NCBI GenBank assembly: GCA_021229015.1
Contig: CM037777.1
Location: forward strand, 70,382,952 to 70,446,951
Direction of reading: 5' to 3'
DNA from: Solen grandis
Lineage: Eukaryota > Mollusca > Bivalvia > Adapedonta > Solenidae
Length of the DNA: 64,000 nt
In this document: positions 21,828 through 35,209 of the stretch, one piece after another
How the letters are laid out: every line of letters starts with the position of its first letter
How positions within the stretch are numbered: position 1 is the stretch's first letter
Program-made: the position numbers and the translations under genes
Notes under the pieces: model-generated
Database searches by the model: none
The model's input: the letters and a program-made list of their open reading frames with translations, nothing else
What the model was told of the DNA's origin: nothing

Positions 21828-24483
21828 AAAGTAAATATAATGTGAAAATATTTGCACCTCGCTACTGAAATGGACTTAACATACCCAGAACTTTTGTTTT
21901 AATACAAAAATCTCAAAATCTAAAATCTCAATTTTGAGATGACAAAAAACATATTTTATTATAAAAAAAAAAAAAAAAAAAATAATACATTTATATAAAT
22001 TTCAAAGTATTTAATTCACTGATTGAAATATCAATTTTGTCTCGTACAATATAGAGTTGCATTTACAATTTAAAAAGTTAGCGTGGAATTGTGATTTGTT
22101 ATTTGTGAATTGTGATCTTTACCCTCCTAGTCTTATCAAATAAACGACCTTCAATAACCAAATTATCAAAAACCTGATTTAGATATTTTATAGATTCATT
22201 ACCTTATATTCTAACACTATAAAAATATGCATTTTAAACCTAGACGGTTTGCGGCGTGTGTTATTTTCCGATAGATGCACGGGTAAAAAATAACGTTTAT
22301 TATATGACATCATACTAGTATAAGCTCTAAAGTAAGGCGTAATAAAATAAACCGACACATTCGTATAAATTTACAATCGAGTAAATTTGTTAGAATGGAA
22401 AGAGAGTTACGTTTTTCGAGCTATATCGCAGAATAATGCTGCGTTCTGATGCTTTGTAATTAATCACCAAGCCCTATGGCTTTCGCGATTAGTTTGTGCA
22501 TCTTAACTTAACACCGTGTATTGTTCGGTGATCTAGTACTCATAACGAACCACATTTCCTATATAACACATTTGTCCATTTTTATGATACTTTTAAAGGA
22601 AATTTAAGTTTTTTCTTTGGCTGAGTATATCATTGGTGCTTAGCTAACTTTGAGTTGTGTAGTTTGTACATCTAGTACGTCGTGTTATGTGATAACAGAA
22701 TCTTTCATTTGTGGTCATCGTTTACTAAAAATATCAACCTCTTTGGCTGAAATGATACGACACTCGACAGGACCTAGTTTCGTGTTATTCTAGCCAATTT
22801 GTTTCATATCTTTTTAGGAGACGTTGACCACTCATGGTTGACCAAATCTGTTTCTATTTACAAACAAAAGTATACTCAAGACAGTGCAAGAGAACAATTA
22901 ATTCATTAAATTACAATAATACAAAACTAAAATCAAATACAGATATACTTAACTAGAAAAATAAATTAAGAAAACCTCTATAAATCTGATGAAACAATAA
23001 AACAAAACACATCATGTATTGAAAGCATACCTCTAAATACCACCCTATCCCATAAGTAAGATCGAACTCATAAAAAAGAGATTCAATATAAAACGCATAT
23101 TGATACCAGATCTGCTATAAAAAACAATCTACAACAACTATATACAACTGAACACATGACAAACAAACAAACAGGTGACTTAGATAATTACTTCAAATAA
23201 ACTTTACCTAAACCTACATGCATAATCAATGGACACCTACTTAATAAACTCTTGTACTTTATTATGCACAAATTACGTTATTGTAGTAGCTTTGTGCATG
23301 ATGCAGTGAAAAAATTGATTAAAAGTGATTACATAATATCATTAAAAAATCTGAACATTTACTTGGGATCTAATAGATCCTTCATTATGCTTGTTCTGTA
23401 ACAAAGTATAAATCACACATTTGTTCAAATGCCAATAGCACTTTTAAAAAATGTGGTACTTCTAAACACATTAATCAACTAGAATAAATTGGAAGCTGTA
23501 CTCGTAGGTTATAAATATAGATATAGCACTCTATAATATGATAATACGATAGTAAGTCTTCTAGCATTTCACCCTTTTCTAAACATAATCGATTAGGTGA
23601 CAGAAGAAGGAAAACGATTAACATGTGGAAACATCTTAACGAATCAAATATCAGTCTACATTATTTGAACAGTAACAAATCACATATTTGTAGATCTATT
23701 TAGACAGTTTATTAAGAAAATGCAAACTCAATGTAATGTAAGAATAATTTCTTTTTTCTTTCTTCTATAAATCACATCTATATTGTTTGTAGAATGACAC
23801 AGGAATACATCTATATTATCTTTATCTTGATATGTGCCATGATACATGTTTGTTTGATTGTGATTTTATTTATTTTGCTTTGTATTGTTTATGTAAAGTT
23901 TATGTAAATAAACGGACTGCATAGCGCAATTCAAAACAAATACTATACAAAAAGCATCATTAAAATATAATATGTCTATCTATTATGTCTATATGTCCAT
24001 TTATATTACTTTATATACAGTATTGCACAAAAATATAGTTTCGAATGCTATAAATACCTATGTTCATTTTTTTTTTAAAACTATTATATTATCTTTAAAA
24101 AAACAAAACAAGAAATATTTCTGAAAAAAAATATTCGGCGGCATGCTAAGTCACTAGCTGTTCCGTAATCCGGTACTGTTACATAGAAAACAGTCTGTAT
24201 CTCATTTTTCACAGTTTTCATGTCAAGTTACATTTGCGAAGAGTAAATAACCCAGTCTGGACCATTAGCCAATGAGCATATTGGACTATTATCCAATGAA
24301 ATCATTGCCTTTAAGCAGGTGCGTTTAAAACATTTCAAATCATTTCACCCGGTGAATAACCTTGGTCAATAGCAAAAGCATACAGCTGCCGCCGAACAAT
24401 GTTATCAAACAACTAATATTTTCAAGTGTATTCTAATGTTCGTCAACATTCTGCGCCGACCTGTACGGCCAATGACAAACACG
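21131..24483. other. 3' flank of the phosphatase gene, mostly featureless
   Basis: A MITE-like end (CTACTGTAAAATCATTAATTC) at about 21132, a (CA)n(TA)n tract at 21760-21822 and an A-run near 21962 are the only structures seen. The last part probably includes the phosphatase 3' UTR on the minus strand. No exon-like sequence was recognised. Confidence 0.5.
21760..21822. repeat. (CA)n(TA)n compound microsatellite
   Basis: A CA tract passes directly into about 24 TA units. Confidence 0.97.
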
Positions 24484-27400
24484 TCATGCTGAAAAGTTGG
24501 AGTACATATCGTGCTGTTCCAGAAACGAGAGCACTGCTTCATGGCAGAATTGGAACTGTTCCTGAAAGTCAAAATAAGGCAGTTTAGACAGAAACAAAAA
24601 GTGCTTTACTTACACATTGCATTCAAATTTCTATCAGCCTACTTGACCATTTCTAATAATAATAACAAACCGTAAAGCAAAATCTATTTCAAGGCCAGCA
24701 GAAGTACGCATGTCCGAGAATGCAGTATATAGGCGTTTAAACGTCTGAGAAAATGGTCAACTTTTTCAAGTGTCCTTTCGAGGCACACGGTACGAGTCGA
24801 GCCAAGGATTAGTAAGTTGTAAGATCTTGTATCCCAAACGACGAAACACATTAATTGAGAACCGTTGATGTCGTAAAGGTGGGAATTACCTTAGTGGGTA
24901 TGATCTGTTCCCGGCGGCTTCTCATCTCCTCTATCACGTGACTGATGGCCACGTCCTGTTCCACCTTCATCCGCTCAAGAACCGCCGATATCACGCAGTA
25001 CAGGCCGCTCCGCTCCGCCCCATTCCTACAGTAAACACAATACGTGAGCACGGACAGATGATCAAGCATAAGGGTTACTACGCCGTGGTAACATACCCGT
25101 CTACGGATCCAAAGGTTGTGGGTTCGAACCCCGTTGGGAGCAAGAAGTTATCAAGACCTACCCAGGCGCGAAGTGCTGGTCCAATTCAGGAAACATCAGG
25201 AGGACTAAGTAAAAGGTGTAAGATATTGTTTCCCAATCGACGTAAAATAGATAAGTTTAAACTAAAGGTTACTACATAGATTACCAGTGTTTGTTTTCTA
25301 TTGCATACTGTTCAAGCCGTCATGCATTTTCCAGTTTTGTTAGTAATCATTTAAGCTCCCTTTTCCTATGCTACTCACAAACAGTATTATAAACAAAACC
25401 TCGTGTTATATTGTGTAAACCAGGTCAACCATTGACTTTCTACTGCCCTTTTGAAGATGTTGGATAGTCTGTAAGTCAATTTAAAAAAAAAACATCTGCA
25501 AAATACTGGAAAAGTCCATTATGGTCGGCACCGTAAGTGCATTGGAACATAAATGTAGTCTTTTCATTTGATGGTATTTAACACTGCTTGACGATTAAAT
25601 TATCGCGAGGAGAAATGAAAGAAGTTAGTTTAGTCCAAATGTACTGCAAAATATGAATGAAACTCTAGTAAGCGGATTCTGATCGTTGCCATGTTCCTTG
25701 TTTGATTCCTCTCAGACGTCATCTCTCAATTTTGCTTTTCAGACAACCATTGGTACTCGTACATATATCGTGTTAACATGAATCTTACTATCTAATCAGG
25801 ACTATCTAGATTGCAAGACAATTCCCTCCTATCTTCTGTTGGAATGTACTTTGTAATTAAAATTCAGCTCAGTTTATTATCAAAATGTATATTTTCATTA
25901 TTTAATACATATTTTACTCAGTAATTAATAGGACTGAACAACAGGCTAATAGCCTATGTGAGTCATCTCCCTTTGTAAACTTTTGTCTAAGTGGTGGGTA
26001 TTCAATGTGTCGACAACGCGTAGTGATTAGAGTGTTTTCCTTAAAAGAGAATACATTGAAGTCGTAAAAGACCCTTGTGAGGAGGATATAAGGGGAGGGG
26101 TGAGGAATCAGATAAAGGAACTTGGTGGTGTACCATGTCGTCTGTTCATGTCGTGGTTTTGATATTTTACTTCTTCATATTATCAGCTAATTATATGAGG
26201 AGAAAGACGAGGCATCGCAACACCGGCCTGAAATACATTGTGGGCGGGACTTTAAACTCTGTAGTGTTTAACCGCAGTTGGCCAAGTGTCTCGGCCAATC
26301 AAAAGCTTCAGATTTTTTTTAATGTTTGATGATGACGTCTAATTTTCCCCCATCTTTATACTGCGTCTCCACAGTTGCTACTGAAAGCTAAAATTAGGTT
26401 AAACACAAAGTATATAAGCGTCTATTAAGCGAGTCACTTTAGAATTAAGAAAAGCTGTTTGCTCGCTGCGCCCACTCATCTTTCGCTTATTAACTCTGAA
26501 GTGTTTTACTTCATAGACACTACTATAGAGAGATCAAACAAATGATTGACACATTGAATATATCATCATATTTTCATGCATTACACATGTACACAGATTG
26601 ACTAATATTAGTAATAATATCCAATGTTCAGTGCCGCTAATAGACCCGAACCCATTAAACACGATCCTCACTTTCAAGGTTTTGTAGCCTACAAATTGTC
26701 TTATTGTAATTCGTTTACATATATATGCACAATGTTCTTACATAATTATACTAGTATCAAAATATGTTTTAATCATTAAGACATACAATCAGACAAATGC
26801 TTTATGCACTCATGTATATCGAATAGTTAAACTTAGTAATACGCCGTCATGTAGACATAGGGCAAATCATATACATGTGCTGTGTAAAATATGATTTTTC
26901 GAACAATGACAAATTTAATTTCACGAATTTACACTAGTAGTACGCACATGCAATGCACGAGGATGGTGTGGTTCCCGGACTGTCGCTGCCAGGCCTGTAC
27001 GAGCTCGATCATCATTAGAATGCCATCTTTATCGGGAGGTAAAGTCGCATCCGGGAACCAGTCCCCGAACTGGAAGTGACGTATCGACCTAGTCTGAAAC
27101 ACAGAACGAAGAGTTCCCCAATACATTTATTACATTTGATGACGGAGTTAAACGTTACAGAATGTATCCTGTTAAAGGTGTGATATTCTGATGGTGTGCA
27201 ACATTTTTTATACAGCCCTGTACTTCGGAAATCAGATACTGGGAACCTGTATTAATCATTGCATAGATTATCATTTGCATGTAACCATACCTTGACGTTA
27301 TAACTTCTTGTGAAAGTGCACAAACAAACGCAGAAAAACTGTACATTCAGATAGGAAAATAAGTTTGATTATATATATATTACAATTTTGGTGAATTTTG

Positions 27401-30400
27401 GCCAAACATTTTGAACATGTTTCCTAAAAAATCACCGATCAAATCTTTTTCAAAAAATTTAACAGTCAAAATTATATGCAAACAGTATTTACCTTTTTTA
27501 AGTATGTAAGTTCCAGCTTAACGATACGGTGGTCACCAAACATTTCTGAACCAAGGTTTTTAATCCTGAATTTTGTGTATTCTTTAATTTCACCTCCTTC
27601 CGGCCAATAAATTTCGGACTCCTTAAAAATAACCAGTGGAGAAATGACATGTCGATATTTAAAAATAGCTGCTTTATATATTTTAATATATTCTCATTAA
27701 TTATTATTCGTCCTGTGATCTTTTATTGTGAAACCGGTTGAGGACAAATAAAACAAATTAGTAGGCTTTCTATTACTTATATTATCTCCATTTCATCCCG
27801 TAGTGTGGGAACTCTTTCCGCACTAAATTGTATATTACACCATATTTAATAAGGCTGTGGTTTTTCAAACAAAATGTTCATAGCTCATTTGGATTAATCA
27901 TGATCATGATCAAATTTGTATCAAATTGACTGTAATCTATGAGTTTGACATTAATATTTAAGCTTGAAAAAGAGAGTAATTAAACATAACAAGAGAGAAA
28001 GAGAGTTAATTTGAATGAAGCTAAATCACTGTTTATAGAATTTCCAAGGCTTGGTGCTACACTATATTTTTATCCAGCCCGATTGCGGTGAGCTCGACTT
28101 AGTTGTCACAATGGCGGTTCGGTGTTTGTATGTGCGTGAGGTGCGTGCGTCCGAATTTAATCTTGTCTGGGCTGTAACTTGGCCATGGATGGAGGGATTC
28201 TCAAACAACTTGACACAAATGTCAAGCTTAGTGAGACATTGTGTCGCGCACAAAAACCAGATTCGTAGCTCAAAGGTCAATGTCATACTTTGAGGTCAAA
28301 GATCAAAAACGATTTCATTTCTGTTTTTGTTTCTTCGGGCTGTTACTTCACCATGGATGGAGGTATTCTCAAATAAACATGGCACAAATGTCAAACTAAG
28401 TGAGACGGTGTGTCGCGCACAAGAACCAGATTCATTGCTCAAAGATCAATGTCATACTTTGGAGTCAAAGGTAAAAAAAAAAGAGTTCTTTTTTTTATTT
28501 ATTTTTATTTTTTTTATTTGCTTCTTCGGGATCTTAGTTCGCCGTGAATGGAGGGATTCTCAAATAAAGTGGCACAAATGTCCCGCTAAGTGAGATGGTG
28601 TATCACGCGCAAGAAATAAACTCAGAGGCTGCAGTTGAATTAGCTGGCAAGTTTATATCTTTTATATATAAGTCTTTCATGGTCAAAGTGTGTTCCTATA
28701 ACTGTATATAACTTCTTATAATTGTAATATGGTCTCCTTTAATGGGCTCGACATGTTGCTCATGGGCATCTAGTTTGCATACAGTAACCGTATTTTTGCA
28801 ACAAGCCTTCGATTTGCCTTATATTCGGCCAGTATACATACGCATAAAAGACTCTTAAAGCAGCCCATTCATAGATGGTCATTGACTAAGAATTTGATTT
28901 TATCTATATGTGTGTATTACGTCTATCAATATCCATTTACAGCGTTTCCTATACGAAAGACGGTCAATAGGTTGACAAATAGACATCACATGCTGACTAG
29001 TTCCTTATCGGATAATAATGGTTTAGGGTCTTAAACAAAACATAAAAAAACATCTGTACCTCAGCGTCGTCGATATGGTTCAGCATAACTACGGAGTGGA
29101 TCTCGTGCTGGTATATCAAACGCCAGATGTCCGGTATCGTCTGCTGCAACGGCATCTGGGTCACGATGAACGCTCTTTGGTCCTTGTAAGTCTAGAGGAC
29201 ACAAACACATCGCACGTGCATAAAGACACGCATGCGCACTTTTGTTTTGTATAATGCACTTTGCAACATTGAAAGACAATTATTCCAAATTATATATTTA
29301 GTTAAAAAACTATTTGTGAAACAATCATACTATATTTGAATTAAAAATTGTGAATTTATGCATCCATTATCTGTATACTTTCTAGAATATATTTCACCAA
29401 AACATCTAATTTCGGAAAAAAAATATTTTCTTCTTTCTACCTGATATTAAAAAAAGCGAACTAAAGCCACCACTTTTAATAGCACATTTTGCAATATATT
29501 TCCTTGGAACGATCGATCTGAATTAATTAAACAACATAAATGGCTAAAATGTCTTAATTTTCCCCGAAATATGAATGATATCTTTCAAGATCACGCCATA
29601 CACAAACTGTACTGGCGAAACCCAAGAACCGTCCAGGGAGCCTATGAAAAGTTGAAATAGCTTGCTATTTAATCACCGTAAGAGATAATTTCATACCGGG
29701 AGATAGACTGCATTAATGTACTCCTCATTTGAGCTGCTGGTTGGACTTCCTAATGCAGGCATATATTCAGTAACTGCGAAACATAATAGATATACTTCAA
29801 AAGCAAAATCTGACAATGCTGTGCTCAATTTAAATAATCATCTCTAGCCTATATTATTATAAGTTCTTTTTGATTTGAATATTTTTTTTCGAGCATGTTC
29901 ATCAGAGTAGATGATAATTACCGGTCAAAAACTATTTCTGTCTAAAGCATTGGTAATATTAATTACTTTTTAACTGCAACTGAAAATACTTTTTTCTTTA
30001 CTTCAGCATTATTTAGAATCGTGAATATGTTACTTTATGTGATTTCCTTTCATTGTTTCTATTTAACCCTTTCCCTCATAGAAGATACCATAAAAAGACC
30101 TATGCGAACAGCATAAAACCAGATCAGCCTGAGAGTAACTCGCAGGCTGATCAGGTTTTATGCCGTTCGCTGCTCCTCAGTGGTCTAGTAATGAGGATTT
30201 TACAATTAAATTTGGTAAGGTTTGAGTTTGACTTTCTGCAGATCAGGCTTTCTGTGGTACCTATTGAGTGCGTCAAAATGAGTCTATATGAGGGAAAGGG
30301 TTAAGCATGTTTTTGTCTTCCATGGTTTCTTTTCTAAGAGTTTTTAAAGTATATCATACACGAAATCAAAATACATGTAATACAATAACTGTATATGAAT

Positions 30401-30957
30401 TGATAGCCAAAAACGAGAACCTGAAAAGTTCGATGATATTAAGACATCAAAGTAAATGCATTTTATTTAGATATCATCCATTGAGTTTATCTATTTTTTA
30501 TTTAATGTTTTTAAAACATTACCTATATCAAAATTACTTGAATGTAAAAGTATGCAGGTTCTATTTACTCATTCAGCCCGAGATTCTTTCTCGTAAATGT
30601 TTGTAATAATTCTAGATATATAAGTTTAACCCGAAAGTATAAAAATGGAAGAAGATAAAATGCTATACTTTTGAAAATAAACGTTACACGGGATCATGTG
30701 TCTGTGTATTCGAAATGTCCACGTATTAAGTGATTTTGCCGTTTAACACCACCTGATGTAAAATTGATTATGAGAAACTTTCACAAAACAAAGATCAATA
30801 ATTACAGATTTTAAATAACATAACTATATTCTGGTAAGGGTGTCTATCGTATCCCACCTGGCAGTATATTTGAACACCTGTTCTTCATCCTGTTCCTCAC
30901 TTGCTTGGCCGATACATATTGACTCTCCTCGGCCACTGGGGACATCTTCCTTAGAGT
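24484..30957 (-). CDS. PTP linker and membrane-distal domain D2 exons
   Basis: The linker exon at 30858-30957 ([12 protein letters not shown]) and the exon at 29697-29773 ([10 protein letters not shown]) lead into [63 protein letters not shown] and [15 protein letters not shown], ending MYSNFSA-stop. D2 keeps the Cys and Arg of HC-X5-R (HCMNGAERSG). It lacks the small SAG-type loop, and a Phe is inserted in the WPD motif (WFPD). D2 domains of receptor PTPs are usually regulatory with weak or no activity, and this sequence fits that (inference). Confidence 0.9.
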
Positions 30958-33900
30958 CTAATAATCAAAGACGTGAGATGGGTCAACATGTATGACGTAA
31001 ATATACATTTCTAATAGTATTTCAATTGTTTTTGAAACGATATCGACTTATGAAAGAAACAATGCTGTCAAAGTACAATATCACGTAGTACCATGCTCAT
31101 TTAGATTCTTTACATGTTTGAGAAGTGTTGAGTATTTACTGAATGCTTTTATGTATCCCTATTAAATCAAAAACATACGTAATTTATGGAGAGTTTAGAT
31201 TTTCATACCTTAAAAAAGAAGTTTTCGCATTTATTGTTACTTGTAGTAATACGCAATGGGTAGCGATCTTATCATAACATGAAAATAAATGCATGATCAA
31301 AAAATCATTTTCATTACACTGTGTACTAAACACCCGGTTGACTAGTTCCGTTTCACTTCATGAGATCAAGCCGTGTGAAATAATTAAAAATAAAAAAGTC
31401 ATTTTACAGCAGTCGTTGACTATCAACCGATTAAAACACGCCTAATAAAAGAAAAGTAAACGGTTACATTGCCAAATGTAAAAACGCGATGGAACCAATG
31501 AAATGGGGTAATTTGACACACCCTAAAACGCCGAAATATAGGCGTAAAATTCCACGGCCGATGGAAGATATCGATTGATTGGATCTGGGTTTCCGACGAT
31601 TTGTACCTATAATCCCACAGGTATATAGTTTTTATTAAAGTTCTATAACTATTTGTAAATATTTAAAAATGAACTGATAGGTTATACTTCAAATGCCAAA
31701 CTCAGTTTCCGTTTCCTTGTGATCGGGTCTGTTTGCAAAAGCTTTCGGAAGGATTCTGGGAAGTCAGCGGCAGACATGGCGGAAGTTGACAACATCAGAG
31801 CCTCCACAAGGGCGCGGTGGATAAAAATGTACTGGTCCTGGAATAACACAATGAAAAAGGGGGTATTTTATATATTTTGAATTAAATATTAAATTAAATA
31901 TTAAAGAAAAAATATTAAACCTTCTCGTGTATCATAAAAGAATCTTTATTGATGTACCTGTTACAAAATGTAAGCAATGGCTCGCTTGGTGCCATTTGTT
32001 TCAGCATTTTGCAATATGTGTTTCTTCTTTATCTTTAAACAAGTAAGAAACAGTTTTTAAACATTCAGAGATTAGAAATATTAAGCGTATGTTTAAACGC
32101 ACACCATTGATTAAGATCAATTTAACCCAATTCTATTTATTTTAACACAGTATAAAATGAACGTTGTATACCAATGTCTGGACGAGTTGTGTCCTCTGCC
32201 TACGGAGTGTCTCCACACACCCAGAGACGTCCACATAGCCCAGGGCTCGGGCCTGGTCAACCAGGTAGTCCAGGGCAATAAAGGTACCTGTTCGGCCCAC
32301 ACCGGCACTAGGGAAATTGGTAAATATTGCAGTTTTGTAAAGAGAGAGAGAGAGTATACATCAGTGAGGAAGCCTAGTATGAAGAGAAAGTGACGAAAGA
32401 TTGCTACAACGCGGACAAGTAATATAAATTGAATGAAGTAAGGGGGAAATTTCGTGAAATAGGGAGATACAGGGTACAGCTTATTTATGGAAATACACAG
32501 CTTTATTTTGATATTGAATTTGAAATATATACATACACTTAGATAGATTGTGAAGAGGTGTAGATCTATAACAAATACAAGGCGGTCAAGTATCAGGATG
32601 CGAAAATCTAGAGAGGTATTATATATGCAAGGAGCAGCTTGGTATTTTGTTTTACGGAGAATTACATTACTTTTTCGGCGCATTGTTTAATATGAGATGG
32701 TACTGCACAGAGGGGATTGGGATACATTATACCTATATAAGGTAGCAAATATATATTTTAAGCTGGATCTCAAATCGTTCCAATAATTATCAGTTTGGTG
32801 CCTGGCCAACACATGCAATATCGGTCTAATTTAAAGTGTATTTTTACTGAAAACAAATGTTTTATTATTTACCTGTATATTCGAAACAAGAAAACGTTTG
32901 TAATGTTATTTTACGCATGCCATATCTTCTCGTAAAATGTATTCAAACAGTGATAAAATGTATGCTTGTACTAAGCATCATACTGATGGATGGAATACCT
33001 TAATATAAAGAAAACAACACACAATGGAATTATTCGGAATAAAACGTTTTTTATGATACTGACTTAAGATTAATCATTTTATCTAACTGAAAACAACAAG
33101 AACAACAAAACAAAAGAACAAATATGAAGATGGTCGCCCTAGTATAAATATAATACATTGTATGTCACTAATAAGAAAACTAGCCGAACCATGACTTGGA
33201 AGTATCATTATTCAAGGGATCACCTGCGTCTTAGTATTTATGGTAGAAGACAATAAGGAGACTATATCTGCAAAATCAAATTAATCCTGACATTAGTTTC
33301 AGAGCAGAATTTTAAAATGTCTTATACAGATTATACAAGGCCTATCAAACAGGGATCTCATTTCCAAGTGATCAATTTTGTATTAGCATTTTCGGTAAAT
33401 GGCCATAATGACATATTTGTAAAAACATTATTAATTTCTGGACATTAGTTTCAGAGAAAGAGGCTCCTGAGATGTTCTTTATGGATTGTAAATAAGCCTC
33501 ATTTTTAATGGATGGATTTTATTTAAGCAATTGTGGTAGATTACCTTGAGGTGACCATTTGTGCAAAAAGTTCTGGCCACTGTTTGAAAGAAGATGATTT
33601 TTGTTAATTAATCAGTATCAGACTCCTAGGAAGTATATTATTTTCAAGCTATAACCTTTGTTTTAATAATTTTGGTCGAGGGTCATACAGTGATCATTTG
33701 TGCCCAATAAAATTATATTGTGTCCACTGGTTTCAGAAATTATTTATTGTTAAATAAAATAATTTTGGTTGCTATGAAAACCAGAGTTTTATATGGGTCA
33801 AGTCTATTTTATCAACTTTTCTAGATGGACCATACTAAGGTTTTATCGGTTTCTACCATATGGTATTACTTTCTGAAGATGTGTCATTTAAAGCAAGCTG

Positions 33901-35166
33901 TTGAGCTTACCTACAGTGCACGACAATTGGACCGCGTGCACGTTTCGTCACGTGTTTAATTTTACTCCAGAAATGAACAAGTGACGACGCATATTTCGGA
34001 ACACCTTTGTCCGGCCAGGTGGTAAAGTGGTATTGTTTTACTCTTTTCTCCTTCGTGTTTTCCTGAAAAAGGTAAACATCAACCTCTAGAAATACATTTA
34101 TCTCTGTATAAGAAAGAAAATTAGGAATCTTATTTTCTGTATTGGCAGGTATTATTTCATCATTACTGTATTTAAAGAGGTCAAAATCTATGATATCTTG
34201 GTTGATATTGTTAGCGAATGTGAGTTTGTAGAAGACACTTCAACTTCAAAATCGTTTTATTTTTCAACTGCCTTTATTGCAATTTCAAATTTAAAACATA
34301 TTTGTATCATACCCCGACATCAGAAGTATTTTAGATAGAGAGAAGTTCAAAATCTATTAGACCTGAAATTAGTCCCAGATAGGTAAGTGCAAGGTAACAA
34401 CTTTGTTCAAAATAACAAAAGTACATTAATTTTGTAGGTTGCAATAAACATAGTTTAAACAGAACTGCACTTTTTTTACATGTTCAAGCATTGTATAATA
34501 ACGTCTTACTGACCCATTGGAAACTACACACGCACCACACAAAACAAGTTCGTACCTTCTTTATGGAAAACGTGCGTATGGTGAACTCAGCAAACTCGTC
34601 TGCTCTCTCAAACCGGACCTGAAGGTCTCCAAACCGACTGGTACCTTCTTCGGGCCAGTACTGTTCACATTTGACCTAGAACATGTAATACGAGAAAGTC
34701 ACGTTACTTGAGAACTTTCTATTTCACGCGTATCGTTATGGGTAAGTTAGGTTTTTTTTTCTGTAGTGTATCATTTGGTTCACTTATGACAGATATATGA
34801 CTAGCCTCCCCTGTATGTTTAATATCATGTAGACTTCACATTTACCCTTTCCCTCATAGAGGAAACCATGAAAAGACCTATGCGAACAGCATAAAACCAG
34901 ATCAGCCTGCGAGTAACGCGCAAGCTGATCAGGTTTTATGCTGTTCGCTGCTCCTCAGTGGTCTGGAAATGAGGATTTTGTAATTAAATTTGGTAAGGTT
35001 TAACTGTGGTTTTCTGCAGATCAGACTTTATATGGTACCTATTGAGAGCGTCAAAATGAGTCTATATGAGGGAAAGGGTTAAAACGAGTGTTTGTAATCC
35101 TCCGAGTACGGTAAAAGACCATCACAAATAAGAACTATAATAAACAATGGAAATAGTAAAATTGTC

Positions 35167-35209
<43 letters not shown>

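Noticed and set aside
30053..30304. 83-codon ORF
   Set aside because: It lies within the TTAA-flanked MITE and is interrupted in the second copy.
32117..32683. 188-codon minus-strand ORF
   Set aside because: It reads the phosphatase exon 32172-32307 in the wrong frame; the correct frame gives the SAGVGRTG P-loop with proper splice sites.
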